From NCBI GenBank assembly GCA_036346375.1, contig CM070501.1, positions 50,013,326-50,077,325 of the forward strand: a stretch of DNA of 64,000 nucleotides, given 5' to 3'. This document shows positions 1 to 11,808 of this stretch, piece after piece. The notes below the pieces were generated by a model. It was given only the letters and a program-made list of their open reading frames with translations. It made no database searches and was not told the origin of the DNA. The translations under genes were made by a program, and so were the position numbers. The stretch is from Guadua angustifolia. Its lineage: Eukaryota > Streptophyta > Magnoliopsida > Poales > Poaceae. Position 1 is the stretch's first letter; the number at the start of each line of letters is the position of its first letter.

Positions 1-930
1 AACTTTCAAATTTTGTTTCTTCTTTTTGCGCGAGTTCATGTTTTTGCGAGAAGACCCCCGAAACTTCCAAAATTTGTTTCTTTTTCGTGCAATCCCCCCC
101 TGGCGCAAAGGCCCCTATTGTTTCCTTTTTGCGCAGTTTTTTCCCGCGAGGGCCTCTGGGAATTCTAAATCCGTTTCTTTAATATATTTTTTGAAACTAC
201 ATCTAAATCAGATTTTTGTAGAAATGCCCCCGAACTTCTATTGATCATTTTTTCGCAAAGCCCCTCAAAAATTACATCTAGGCACTTTTTTTTTGCGGGA
301 AGGCCCTCTGAATTTCTGAAATTTTATAGGGGCCCCCCTGAAACTGTCGATGTTTTCTTTTGCGTAGAAGGTCCTAGAAAAAACTTTCGAAATTTCCTTT
401 TTTCGCAAATATCCCTAGAAAATTACAGAAAACTTTCTAAATTTGCGTACAAATCGTGTACGTGCAAATCCTTTTTGTGGCATGCCCTAAAAAAACGAAA
501 TCGCGCAAATTTTCCCGGTCGGCCATGTGTTGTTTCCTTTTTGCGCAGTTTTTCCCCCACGAAGGCCCTACCAATTCTAAATCCATTTTTTACACAAATT
601 TTCTAAAATTACATCAAAATATGTTTTTTTAGAAATGCCCTGTAACTTCTGCAAATCATTTTTTTGCGCAAAGCCCCTCAAAAATTACATCTATGCATGT
701 TTTTTGAAGGAAGACCCTCCGAATTTCTGGAATTTTATAGGGAGATAGATCCTTTGAAATTGCCAAGGTTTGTTTTCTTTTGCATAAAAGGCCCCCAAAA
801 AAGTTCCGAAATTTGCTCTTTTTTTGCAGATGTCTCTAGAAAATTACAGAAAACCTTCCAAATTTGCGTACAAACTGTGTGCAAATTCTTTCCACGAAAG
901 ACCCCGGAAAAAACAAAATCACGTGAAATT
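1..930. repeat. Two-copy degenerate tandem repeat (~415 bp unit)
   Basis: Two successive copies share the same order of landmarks. A GCGCAGTTTT block is at about 131 and 543, CAAAGCCCCTCAAAAATTAC is at about 257 and 671, and a TAGAAAATTACAGAAAAC block is at about 415 and 837. The offset is 412-420 bp. The sequence is T-rich with recurrent GCGCA and CCCTC motifs. Its style resembles the repeats inside the Helitron at 12970-14589. Open frames here are by-products of the repeat and do not look coding. It may be the inside of an unrecognised transposon whose end lies outside the window. Confidence 0.75.
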
Positions 931-2044
931 TTCCCATCAGCAACGTTGTGGCTGGCCCCGCTGCGCATCCAGGACATGTATAAAAGTTCGACAAAAACAC
1001 GCGTGTGGCACACGAGTACACGACTTGAACGGCTTTGCAGATTGGCACTACGCAAGCAAGCAGCATGATCATCACCACCTGCAAATCCTTAGATTTACTG
1101 GGGACAGGCCTGTGAACTTTGCCACAGACGAGAACAAGCGGGACGGGGACCATTGTCACGGCCTGATCAATGCTCACAGGCTCACATGCGTTCCTATAGA
1201 GACGGTAACTAAACAGTCCTCGATCATTATAGTTGTTCGATTGAGATAAGAATAGTTTAGATCACACAACAGCATTCAGCCACAGTGATTTGCTACTACT
1301 AATGCTACAGTGTTTTCTGAAACAGTACTTTAGAGGATCTTAACTATTTTCTTTTTATCTAACGGTTCACGTATAACTACCAAAATTATAATAATAAGAG
1401 AGATGTATTAGATCTCTTTCCAAACCAGAGAGGTGAGGAGGGGGTTGCAGTTGTCTTTGTCTCCATGGAAACGGCCACAAAAGCTGCTTGGAAACCGGCA
1501 AGAAGGTTCACTTAATTAGAGGGAGAGTTCCCCAAGAGAAAATAAACAACGAAAGTTGCAGGCTAATCTCATGATCATCTCATGGGAAATCGCATCCAGT
1601 GTGCACTTGTGCAGAGGCTGATGACTTATGAGCATGCCAACTTGCCAAGGTAGTACAAAACAGAAGACCTGTCACTCCTGTTCTTTATAGTAACATGGCA
1701 GCAAATATTCCCTCCTTTTCGGTCAAAAACTGCATCACCGGTCAGAGTAATCTTCTTTGACCATGTGTTTTTAAGATCATGCTTTCATAATAGTAGTGAT
1801 TTGGTTGGCCTGCACAAATTAACCCAAAAAGAGGGGAAACAATGTCTTTCAACAGGAAGGTTGTGTTGAGCGATTTATTGCTTATTTGTTTTGTTTATAC
1901 TTTTTGTACTTGCTTTGGAGTAAATACTTTCACTTCTAATATACTACTTAAACGAATGTATTATACTCCTTTATCACTTTGAATATACTTAAATACCAAT
2001 TCTAGGATACTCCAATGCGATATGGTTGAAAAAATTCATCGAAT
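931..2044. other. No gene recognised
   Basis: The first 300 bp are mixed in composition and the rest is AT-rich. A plus-strand frame through about 1249 matches no family I know and starts inside the repeat. I see no RNA gene. Confidence 0.5.
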
Positions 2045-2790
2045 GTATTTATTTTTACTATATTCCTTTTTTCTTATGTAGAAGGAGTATATATAGTAAT
2101 TATGCTATAAAAAGTTGAATTTGAAGAAATTTTTCGTAGAACTCACTTTGAAATATCTTATAACCATTATTAGATTATTCTCAAAAGAATAAAGAGATAT
2201 ATTTTTTTTGTTTAAGTGACATATGACTCCTGGGAGTACGTACTTCTAGAAGCATGGAACCACATATATATGGGAACGTATATGGTGAAAACTAGCAAAC
2301 CATGAAATCATAAAAGTAGACCATTATAACCGTTGGATTGATCTCGGGTGGACCAGATTCAAGCACAATCCCACCTCCTCCACTTCAATACCCTTTTACA
2401 CATAACCCCCTAGCAAAATTGCTTGTCTGCCAAACGAATCCATGCGCTACTCGTCTCTTCGCCTACCTCCCGATCGAGCGCAGGAGCGATCGTCTCTTCG
2501 CCTACCTCCCTCCCGAGTCCATGCGGCCGAGAATGCCTCTGGATGATCGCGGGCTAGCGCACGAGCCAGGAGCGCAGGAGCGACTCGTCTCCCTCCCTCC
2601 CGACTCCGCACGCACGCCGGCTCCGTCCTTCGCCGTCCACCCAGAAGGCACCGCCGCCAGCACGCCGCCTCTGCCCGCCACCGTCCGACCTGGCGCCTCC
2701 GCCCTCACCATGCTTGGTGGCATTATCATCCCAAGACCTCCGCCTTCCACCCCGGCGCCGCCTCTGCCCTCCACCCTAGCGACACAGCCG
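2045..2790 (+). repeat. Left terminal inverted repeat of the MULE
   Basis: This is the inverted partner of 7085-7760. Strong stretches are CCATTATAACCGTTGGATTG (2321-2340) through the CACATAACCCCCTA block near 2399, and the proline-codon-like CTCCGCCTTCCACCCC block near 2740. Outward from 2230, an AT-rich part still pairs with 7574-7757, so the repeat is longer than the well-conserved core. GC-rich frames inside are not judged real genes. Confidence 0.8.
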
Positions 2791-2887
2791 CCCTCTCCTC
2801 TGCCTTTTGCTGTTAGTCCTGCCTAATTTGTCTATTCAATGCTAGCTTCTATTCAATTGATTAACACAAGTTATTTTTGGTTGATAG

Positions 2888-5344
2888 ATGGAGCCCGTCG
2901 ACAATTCTTGGGACATGGCTTTGCATATCCATCCATTCGTCGATGCACAATCGATAGCGGATATCAACTCCCCCTCGAAAGATTTAGATAACGTTATTAC
3001 CCCCAAAAAAGGAAGGAGCAGCAGCGGCCCATTCTGTGTGAGTTGATTTATCCACATTATCATTTTTTTATATGGAACAATTGGTACCTACTGTAACAAT
3101 GTTGTCTCGTACTCATAGGGCTCATCATGTACACCAGATTTTGACAATGAAATAACTCCAGTAGTGGGCATGACATTCAAGAATTTGGAGGCTGTCGAAA
3201 AGTTTTACAAGGATTACGCTCACAATGTAGGATTTTCTGTGAGAATTGGGCAGAGATGTATCAAGAATGGTGTGGTGACGTGGAAGCGTTACATGTGCTC
3301 TAAAGAAGGCTTTCGCTCAGAGAAAAAGAAAGGTGAGAAGGTTGTGTGTGCTAACAAAAGGACATTCACAAAAAAGGTCACTAGATGTGGTTGTACCGCC
3401 ATGATTAATGTAAAGCGTACCGAAGATGGCATGTACACAATTTCAGAATTTGTGGCAGAACATCAACATAACCTAGTGTCACCATCTAAGCTGCATTTAA
3501 TCAAGTCTAATAGGAAAGTTAGTGAAAAGGCCAAGACCACATTGTTCACATGTCATTCAGCAAGCATTGGCACTTCTGGAGCTTTTCGATTGCTTCAGAT
3601 AGCGAGGTGGATTTCAGTTAAGTGGGGTGCACAAAGAGAGACCTACAAAATTACCACAGTGAGTTGAGACAAACTTTAAGAGATTCAGATGGCCATATGT
3701 TCATCGACAACCTCAGAAAGCATAAGCTTATCAACCCAGCATTCTTTTTTGATTATGTTGTTGATGAGAAAAATCGGCTTACCCATGTGTTCTGGGCTGA
3801 TGTTTCAAGCAGGAAGAACTATGTTCTATTTGGAGATTTGGTGTCTTTGGACTCTACATATAGCACCAACCAATACGGTATGAAATTTTGCCCATTCATC
3901 GGAATAAACCATCATAGGTCTAGTGTGTTGTTTGGTGCTGGACTGATAATTGATGAGAAGATAGATTCATACAAATGGGTGTTACAAGCATTCTTGAAGG
4001 CAATGGAAGGTGCAACACCTAGGCTAATAGTAACCGATGAAGATGGCAGCATAAAGGTTGCTATTAGGGAAGTTTTGCCGACAACTATCCATAGGTTTTG
4101 CATATGGCACATAATGAGAAAGCTTCCAGACAAGGTTGGTCCTTCTTTGAGAGACAACCAAAGATTTCTCTGATGTTGTCAACTGTTGTGTGTGGGGCTC
4201 AGAAACGCCTGAAGAATTTGAGGAGAGGTGGTTACACATGATTTCTGAATTTTGTTTAGAAAGTAATGAGTGGTTGGCCAATAGATATCACATCCGCAAG
4301 ACTTGGGTACCTGCATACTTCAGGGGTGTATTTTTGGCTGAAATCATGAGGACCACTTCAAGGTCGGAAAGTGCGAACTCATTTTTTAACCATTTTATTG
4401 GTTACAAGCATGCCTTGGTGGAGTTTTGGATAAGGTTTAATACAGCCGTGGAAGAACAACGCGAGAATGAGCTCAAGGCTGACAATGAAAGCCTCCATTC
4501 AACACCAACTTTGGTTACAACTTGGGGTATAGAGAAGCATGCAAGTGAGATATTCACCCATGTGGTCTTCGAAGATTTTCAAAAGGAGTTGGTTGCAACC
4601 AGAGATCTATGCACTATTGATAACATGTCACAAGAAGGCGAGGTGAAAACCACTGTTATACATGATAATTTTTCCAAATACAGAGAAGTTATATTCAACA
4701 CATCGTCCTTGAGTGCTCAGTGTTCTTGCATGCTATTTGAGGCACGTGGAATTCCTTGTCGACATATCCTTATGGTTTTGCGAAATGCAAAGTTGACTGA
4801 GCTTCCAATCCATTTCATTTTAGATAGGTGGAAGAATATGGTTAAAAGGTCTCCTGTGTATGATGGGAACGGGAACTTGCTAGAAGATAAGTGTACACGA
4901 TCTCGTGAAATGAAAAAGCGAAAACTAGTTTCGGAGATGCGCCAAACATTGGATGAGGCCATATTGTTGGCCCAACAATCCGACGATGTTATGGAAGAAT
5001 TGAGGACTGGTGTTCGCGACCTAAAAAATAATGTAATTCAAAAGGTTCCAGCAATGCATACTAGTAGACAAGAAGAATTTGAGGCCTATATTGGCTGTGA
5101 GATACCTCCCCAAATTGAAATCCACCCTCCAACTGATGTTCATTCAAAGGGGAGAAGCAAAAGGATTAAAGGTCATTTAGACAAGGGTGGGAAGCAAAAC
5201 AAAAAAGGAGGGCAGCAGCAAATGCGAAACACGGAGGTAGACGTGCATAAAGTGCAAGGTCGTCGGCTTCGCAAGTGCAACAAGTGCAAGATGGTTGGCA
5301 CTCATGACAGTCGTAACTGCCCTAACAACCCATCACAAGTGTAG
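2888..5344 (+). pseudogene. FAR1-related MULE transposase, frameshifted
   Basis: This is a transposase of the FAR1/FHY3-related MULE class. Exon 1 is 2888-3037 (50 codons). A GTGAGT donor and a TCATAG acceptor lead to exon 2 at 3119 in the same phase. A FAR1-type DNA-binding region runs from about residue 65 to 165 (FYKDYAHNVGFSVR, then RCGCTAMI and HQHNL). The MULE DDE core follows: VSLDSTYSTNQY at about 3849, LIVTDEDGS at about 4023, CIWHIM near 4100, and SRSESANSFFN at about 4360. A SWIM finger (QCSCMLFEARGIPCRH) and a C-terminal CNKC...H...C knuckle complete it. The breaks are a reading-frame change near 3590, a TAA at 3619-3621, and a one-base insertion near 4158. Only the frame is damaged, so decay looks recent. 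Full length would be about 780 residues. Confidence 0.9.
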
Positions 5345-6200
5345 CTACAGGTAAATATTTATCTTAGATTAATATATGAATGAAAAAAAATGCTAGCTAC
5401 TATATCTAAAAATTAATCATCTTCATTTGCCTATGTCATTTTGTAGGTATTGTTGTCCTGGTGTGGTGAAGCAGCAGAAACTCAGCTAGACGGAGTAGTA
5501 AACTTGATACTTATACCAAGAAAACATGAAAAAAAATGGAACTTCAGTAGGGGATGCTTCCAAAACTTGCCTATGTCATTTTGTAGGTTATAAGTTTGCT
5601 TCCGAGTCAGTCTTCAAATTCGTTTTGGTTTCAGTGTCCATATTAGTGCCGGATTACGAATAGTAATTAGTGTTGGCAAAAGTTGCAGTTTTCTGTCCGG
5701 ATTGCAATCCGATTCAGACTTGGTGTATGTAAGCTTTTGAGTATAAGTATTAGCCAAAGCAATGAGAAAAGCAGTGAGTTCTGCACCAAAATCCAAATCT
5801 GTGCAAGTTGATTGTTTCTTGCCAAAGTAGTTGCTCTGTACTTCGTTGTGCTTTGCCAGAATGTGTTGCTCCAATTTGTTACTTCTCCTGGAAATAGAGA
5901 TTCATCTTTTTATTATTTTTGTCAGGTCTTCTGATGCTAAGTACATAGGCAAATGAAGATGATTATACATTCCCCATCAAGAGATGGTTACTGCACTATT
6001 ATTGAGTTTGTGAATGGTTACTGCACTATTACACTGAATGCATAGTTTTCAGGTTTTGATGACTGAAGCTTGGAGCTTTCAATTCTTATGAGAAATGAGG
6101 TTTAATGTCTGATGCTTTCATACTATTATGCTTACTGCACTATTATGCTTTCAATTCTTATGAGAAATGAGAAATGAGGTTTAATGTCTGATGCTTTCAT
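5345..6200. other. MULE interior, non-coding
   Basis: This is sequence between the transposase stop and the captured kinase exons. A 24-bp stretch around TGCCTATGTCATTTTGTAGG occurs at about 5426 and again at about 5567. No gene is seen. Confidence 0.5.
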
Positions 6201-6203
6201 ACC
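6075..6203. repeat. Short tandem duplication (~72 bp offset)
   Basis: About 50 bp beginning GCTTTCAATTCTTATGAGAA at 6075 is repeated from 6147. The second copy has an extra GAAATGA. It lies just upstream of the kinase exon and is probably within captured intron sequence. Confidence 0.8.
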
Positions 6204-6444
6204 AACTGTTGACATGTGGTCTGTTGGTTGTATTATTGCAGAGCTTCTTCATGGAAAGCCAATATTGCCTGGAAAGAATGAGGTATGCACTTTTTTTAGG
6301 CCTTCAGATATTAAGTGGATAACCTAAGCATTTATTGCAATCACACATCGTATTTTAGATTTTTATTGATGCCTTCATGCCTTCAGTTTTGATCGGCATG
6401 CATTGGATCTGTTAGAGAAGATGTTAACTTTGGATCCATCACAG
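6201..6444 (+). pseudogene. Captured CDKC (cyclin-dependent kinase C) exons
   Basis: Two kinase exons lie inside the MULE in transposase orientation. The first ends at 6282 and encodes VDMWSVGCIIAELLHGKPIL followed by PGKNE, then a GTATGC donor. The second is 6387-6444, preceded by a CAG acceptor. It encodes FDRHALDLLEKMLTLDPSQ and is again followed by GTATGC. These match the subdomain IX to XI region of plant CDKC, the kinase that pairs with cyclin T and phosphorylates the RNA polymerase II tail. The exon that normally lies between them (the AEQLSKIF region) is missing. There is no start codon and no N-lobe, so this is a transduplicated fragment. Assignment to CDKC rather than another CDK rests on the LLHGKPILPGKNE and FDRHALDLLEKML strings. 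Confidence 0.85.
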
Positions 6445-7084
6445 GTATGCTACATTTAAACAGTTGTGAATATTGATACAAGCTGTTACTTGTGCAAATG
6501 ATTAATCTTATTGTTCCTACAGGCCTGTGTGTTGTCAATACTTTTTCATTTGCATTTGTTTTTCACTGATGCAGAGTTTTCAAACAAAGGATTGCACTGC
6601 ACTTCATTACAAGGTCAGAGCTAGTATAGTAGTGCATTTCATAAATTTTACACACAATGTGCAAACATTACAAACGACAATTGAACTGCAATATTTGACA
6701 GGCACAAAACATACATTACAATCATCAAACAAGATTACATTGCGCATCATTACACACACACAGAGCTCATCCCTGGCATCAAAATGGAGTCCAGCTAAAG
6801 GAGGGACATGAGAGCTCATCCCTGCAATTCCCCAATCAAGAGAGGATCATAATCACACACACAGAGCTCATCCCTGCATTTCCTCAGACTCGATGTCCCA
6901 ACGATTCTGCCGCTTCCAGCTCACGGCCGAGAATTCTCTCCGTTCTTGCAAGGAATCAGATTGGAAATGGAGGGCACAACAGGGTATACAGGGGCAGCCT
7001 GGCTATCGGGCAGCAGGTGGTGGTCAAGCTGTCCAAGGCGGCGGCGGAGGCGTCGAAGGATTTCCTCCGGGAGCCGGCGACGGC

Positions 7085-7760
7085 GGAACCAGAGGAGGGC
7101 AGAGGCGGCGCCGGGGTGGAAGGCGGAGGTGCCGGGAATGAGGGCGCCGCCGGCATGGTGAGGGCGGAGGCGCCAGTCGTCGTCTGATGGTGAGGCGCAG
7201 CGTCTTTGGTGGCGGCGTCGTCTTGGTCGGGAGGGAGGGAGACGAGTCGCTCCTGCGCTCGATCGGGAGGTAGGCGAAGAGACGAGCAGCGCATGGATTC
7301 GTTTGGCAGACAAGCAATTTTACTAGGGGGTTATGTGTAAAAGGGTATTGAAGTGGAGGAGGTGGGATTGTGCTTGAATCTGGTTCACCCGAGATCAATC
7401 CAACGGTTATAATGGTCTACTTTTATGATTTCATGGTTTGCTAGTTTTCACCATATACGTTCCCCATATATATATATATGTATATGTATATGTATATATA
7501 TGTGTGTGTGTGTGTGTATATATGTATATATATATGAAAATGGTTTCATAATCCTGGGAGTATGTACTCCCACTCTAAGTATATTTTTAAAATGATGTTA
7601 TTATACCTATTTTATCTTTGCAACTTTACTCTAATTCTGATTATAACATACTCCAAAGTGAATTCTATAAAAAAATTCGTCATAGTCCACTCTTTGTAGC
7701 ATAATTTGTATTTATAATCATTTGACATATGGAAAAGGGTAAATAGCAAAAATAAAGGGT
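7085..7760 (-). repeat. Right terminal inverted repeat of the MULE
   Basis: This is the inverted partner of 2045-2790. The core from TAGGGGGTTATGTGTAAAAG (7324) to the CATATACGTTCCCC block near 7452 is close to identical. A TA/TG dinucleotide tract at about 7466-7536 interrupts the match. Pairing resumes with GGGAGTATGTACTCCC and continues in AT-rich sequence to about 7757. Confidence 0.8.
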
Positions 7761-7877
7761 TTACGTACATATATACACTTATATGTATATATACTGTATA
7801 TATACATTTAGGTATATGTATATATATACACATATATACATATAAGTATGTATATATATGTCTATGTGTATGTATAG
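7759..7877. repeat. TA-rich microsatellite
   Basis: An alternating TATATA/TGTATA tract lies just outside the right MULE repeat, so the true MULE edge is hard to place here. Confidence 0.8.
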
Positions 7878-9051
7878 CCGAAATGGGGCACTATGGAGCC
7901 TAAGCACTATGATTTAAAATGCATGAATTTAAGCCATATTTGGGTATATTTTTTTGAAAATTTTAGTTTTAAGGTATATACTCATCTATAACAATTCAAA
8001 TGAAATACATACATTTGAAAAAATATACTTGAATTCAAAGTTTTTAAATGAATTTAAATCATATGCTTTGTTGATTTATATATAAAATCAGCACATACCT
8101 ACAATCCACAATCCAGTTATCATATAAAAAAGAAAAACTCTAGTTTGAATTTCAGTTCAGTAAACTAATTAAACTTAAAATCCCAAGTAATTCAAAAAAT
8201 TTCGTATGCAATACATAGAGAAATATACCTGTTCTGGATCATATACCCAAGTAATTATACTACATATAGATTGAGACACCTCATTAGCTCTGAAGGTCTA
8301 GAGAATCTTACAATAATTCTTAAATTAGAAAAAGTAAACTTTCTAAAAATCCCTTATTAATCGAGAAAAAAAAGAGAAGATCTGCATGACTTATTTTGGT
8401 GAGAATAGGTTATAACGGTCTAGATTAATAATATATATACTACAACTATTACAATTGAATAAAATATATAATTATATCTTTGAAAAGTAATAGAGTTATA
8501 TAATTAATACAATATATTGCAAATATAGAGTCGCGCAAATACATGGGAAATTGGGCATTTGGGCTAGAAAAGGTACTAGGACGTCGGAGGGCATGCAATC
8601 GATGAGCAATTTCCTCCGGTAAAAATTATGACCTTTTGTAGCCCCAGTAGAGTTGTGTAAGTCAATCAACGGATTCCGCCAGCTTTCTACGCCTCGAGAT
8701 TCTACCACGAAACTCTAACGCAGTTTACTAGCGTATCTACAAGTCTACAACTACAAGGCAGCAACAGCCAACATCTACTAGGCAATCGGTACTATAGCTT
8801 TACTTTTTTTTAAAGTGGAACGGCAAAAAGTACAGGTCCCATGTAATGATCGGCTACTTGGAAGTTAGCCGCAACGTTGGGGACAAAAGAAAAGGAAAAA
8901 AAGAGCAACACAAGGTTAAATTGCCACATGTAAAGTTTACAGGGAGGGCAAGAACTAGGAGCCGTCAAGAAAACGCCTATCTTGTGGTTGTAGACATCTT
9001 GGACAATAATATTAGACAGTTGCGTTGGTGAACAGGAAGTAACACTGAAGA
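7878..9051. other. AT-rich stretch, no gene recognised
   Basis: This is AT-rich to about 8520 and mixed afterwards. Short open frames on both strands match nothing I know. It flanks the 3' end of the minus-strand LINE. Confidence 0.5.
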
Positions 9052-9400
9052 TTATGTTATTTCTTTTATTTCAGAGGTTCTAGAGGACGTACAAAATAAT
9101 TCCATCCACATCCTTCCGTCAATACCTGTCAGTAGAGTTCCTGACTGCTTGCCACCATCCATCAACTCTGCGAAGAAGAGTTGGGGTTTGAGGAGGCAGA
9201 TGATTAATCTGTAAAGAGTGGAACACTTGTCGCCATACGTGTTGTACAAAAGGACAAAGAAGTAGCAAATGGATGTCGTTTTGGGTTCTGCTCCACATAG
9301 TACGCAAGACGCAATGTGTGGCCAGCCCCTAGCCACAAGTTTATCTGTTGTAAGAATCATTTGCTGTATAAACAACTATGCAAAGAACTTGCATCTTTAT
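9052..9400 (-). pseudogene. LINE zf-RVT C-terminal domain
   Basis: The minus-strand frame ending at 9052 encodes QQMILTTDKLVARGWPHIA and CVLCGAEPKTTSI. A shifted frame gives HLLLLCPFVQHVW. Together these are the C-x2-C...H...C zf-RVT signature found at the end of plant LINE polyproteins. A frameshift lies near 9280. Confidence 0.85.
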
Positions 9401-9419
9401 TCGGCACTAACTTTCCAAA

Positions 9420-10680
9420 TTTTGGTGTAGTCGTGATCCGAGGCGGACCCACAGAATTGGCTCCTGTACGCCGATTTGGGCGAATAAATCCCGTTCTACA
9501 TCCATTTCCATGTGATGTCATCCTATACATCTGCATGCAAATGTATATGTTGGATCACCAAAGACGAACAAAGTCATCTAGCCGCTCCAATGTGATTCAT
9601 CGAAGCGGCCTGAACCAATTTCCACCTGATAGCTCCTGATGGGTTGTGCGTCCCCTCCTCCTGGAGAGTTGGTAACAGGCTTATGCCAAAACTCTTGAGC
9701 AGATCCCATGAAACTAGTTGGAATCCAAGAACTTTGCCGTCCTGTCATCTTCGAGTGTTACCTATGTATGGTATTGAACAGAGTGAGATCCGTGCTGTCA
9801 CAAGGCACTATAGCTTTACTTAGTGCATGCATGGAAAAGATCCGGCCTTGTGTTCAGGACTACCACATAGCAAAGTGTTTACTGTACCAGGCTAGCCAAT
9901 TTTCTTTTACAAAACCAGCCCTCGTACAAAATAATTTTCAAAAATAGTCCCTTGTCAATTCTATTGCGATTGGAGAAAGTGGAATCAAGCTCCTGCACTC
10001 GACACCGTGCTCCCACACTCAGTCACGCGCACCACACCACGCATTTTTTAATTTGTTTTATATTTTTTGGTTCTGGGAAGTCTCACTCAGTCTCACTTGG
10101 CAAGAAGTTGAAGATGGATCATCTTTCAGAGATTGAAAAGATTCACAAGGTATCCAACTGGAGCCCTTAGAGAGTTAAATTGTCTGCATAGAATAGAAGA
10201 GTTGGCTATTCTCAATTTGTAATAAATCTCAACCATTTGTTCTTCTTGCAGAAGAAGGAGAGGCAGCTCACAAAGCAACAAAGAGAAGCCCTCCTTCTTG
10301 ACAGCTACTTGACAGTGAATGGATTCACCTCTGGCCACTCTTGTCGTGAAAGAAAGCGTGCCACTTATACTTTTGGTAAGCCCAAGGCTGAAGTTAACAT
10401 TGCTATCAATTATTGGTTAGTTGCAAAATACTTGTCCAATTAGGAAATAACGTAACATCCCTAATTTCCTTTCAAATGAGGTTCATATTTAGTTAATTCC
10501 ATGTCATATGAGATATTATTTATTATTTTTATCGTCTAATCATCGTCTAGGCGTCCAGGAGCTCCAAGCTCGCCGCGCTTAGCCGGACTACCATGATAAC
10601 TATGCCTGGAACTCCATTTAGGATAATAGATGAGGAAGCAGATGTGAGGATCTGTTGGGTCCAAATGATCCATCTCTAGG
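9420..10680. other. Foreign segment interrupting the LINE
   Basis: This lies between the reverse transcriptase motif A region and the zf-RVT domain, where more than 1 kb of LINE coding sequence should be. I see no LINE homology. It includes a plus-strand spliced gene fragment (10114-10375). The rest is unrecognised. It could be an insertion plus a deletion of LINE sequence. Confidence 0.55.
10114..10375 (+). pseudogene. Unidentified plant gene fragment, two exons
   Basis: Exon 10114-10149 (MDHLSEIEKIHK) is followed by a GTATCC donor. The intron ends TTCTTGCAG and exon 10252-10375 continues in phase with KKERQLTKQQREALLLDSYL, ending RKRATYTF before GTAAGC. The intron signals and basic, coiled-coil-like composition suggest the start of a nuclear protein. 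I do not recognise the family. The fragment lies antisense within the dead LINE and stops after the second donor, so it looks transposon-captured. Confidence 0.5.
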
Positions 10681-10690
10681 GAAGACCTTT

Positions 10691-11466
10691 TTATCTCATC
10701 ATAACTATGATGACAATGATGACAGAATGCTCAAATATGTCAAAGGCCTTTTCGAAATCCAGCTTAATGATAACAATTTGTCTTCGAATTTGGTGACATT
10801 GATGGATATATTTGAATGCCCAAGCTAGACAATCTTGGATAGTTCTGGTCTTCAGAAATCCTATAGATTTATGTGGACTGGTTGCAAGATGATATTTTGC
10901 AACCTGTTTGCTAGGAGTTTTGTGATCAGCTTCAAATTGGAATATAATTGAGCAGTAAGATAGACCTATAATCATTGACTCTCTGGGGACCAATTTTCTT
11001 TGGCACCAACACTATGAAAGAACCATTTATGCTTTGGACACTAATGTCCTGTGAGTAAAACTGATTGCAGAGAGAGTAAAAATCATCCGCAATGATGTGT
11101 CAGCATTTCTAATGAACATAACATTGAAATCATATAGACCCAGGGCTTTGTCAACGGGAAGAGATTGCACGACACAGTTAATTTCCTCTTTTGTGAAGGG
11201 AAGAACCCGAGAGTCCAGGCCATTGACATTAGAGACTAACTCAAAGAGATCAAAATGCATGATTGGTTGGTTCAAAATACCCATTTTGCACTTGAAGGTA
11301 GTTCACAGGATAGCTGTTTAATATGGTGATCAGTTACAATGTTGACGTCCTCTGCGTGAAGATGAGTGACCTTGTTCTTTCTGCATCTTTTTGTTGCTAT
11401 TGAGTGAAAGAATTTGGTGTTTTCATAGCAAGTTTCATCCAACGTATGATATTTCTCTTTCTCCAA
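10691..11466 (-). pseudogene. LINE linker and reverse transcriptase, partial
   Basis: Minus-strand frames give ENTKFFHSIATKRCRKNKV (11272-11466), then PFTKEEINCVVQSLPVDKAL (11027-11284), then FLKTRTIQDCLAWAFKYIHQ with KLDFEKAFD (10691-10993). These are the usual N-terminal blocks of a plant LINE reverse transcriptase up to motif A (F-x-K-A-F-D). Motifs B to E, including the YADD box, are not present before the interruption. Frame changes separate the blocks. Confidence 0.88.
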
Positions 11467-11808
11467 TATAGCAGCCTGTAATGGATCAACCGAGCTAGGT
11501 GATTTTTCAAAATGAGTCTGAAATTGAGCTCTGTGCGGAATAAAATTCTTCTCTCTTCCAATTCATCCAAAAGGAGGATGACCTCATTACAATTCTTGAT
11601 GAGGTTCGAGAGATTGGATAACTGCTTACTCTAGTCTTTCAGGTGTCTCCTTAGGTTCTTTAGCTTTGTGTTGAGAGTTTTGGCCATGTCAGTGCCATGG
11701 ACCTGGATGTTCCAGGACCGTTGAACTAGGTCAAAACCCTGGGTGATCAATCCAGTAGTTCTCAAACCTGAATAGACTAACTAGACCAAGAAATGTTTGT
11801 TTGGACAC

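Larger units (their letters stand above)
2045..7760 (+). mobile_element. Long-TIR Mutator-like element, FAR1 type
   Basis: Inverted repeats of roughly 700 bp bracket a FAR1/MULE transposase, so this reads as a nearly complete MULE of about 5.7 kb. The repeats match from TATTTTTACTATATTCC (about 2050) inward to the CCGGCGCCGCCTCTGCC block near 2755-2770, and in reverse from about 7757 to about 7085. Internal cargo is the transposase (2888-5344) and two exons of a CDKC-type kinase (6201-6444). I could not find a convincing 9-bp target duplication, so the outer limits are uncertain by some tens of bases. The right repeat contains a TA/TG microsatellite that the left lacks. Confidence 0.8.

Noticed and set aside
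2338..2826. 162-codon proline-rich frame
   Set aside because: It falls wholly within the MULE inverted repeat and has a mirrored counterpart at 7024-7398.
7460..7540. TA/TG tract as a regulatory element
   Set aside because: It is a simple microsatellite expansion in one MULE arm only.
2222..7582. 9-bp target duplication next to GGGAGTAC at the MULE ends
   Set aside because: Flanking 9-mers do not match, and the inverted repeat continues outward, so these are not the true ends.
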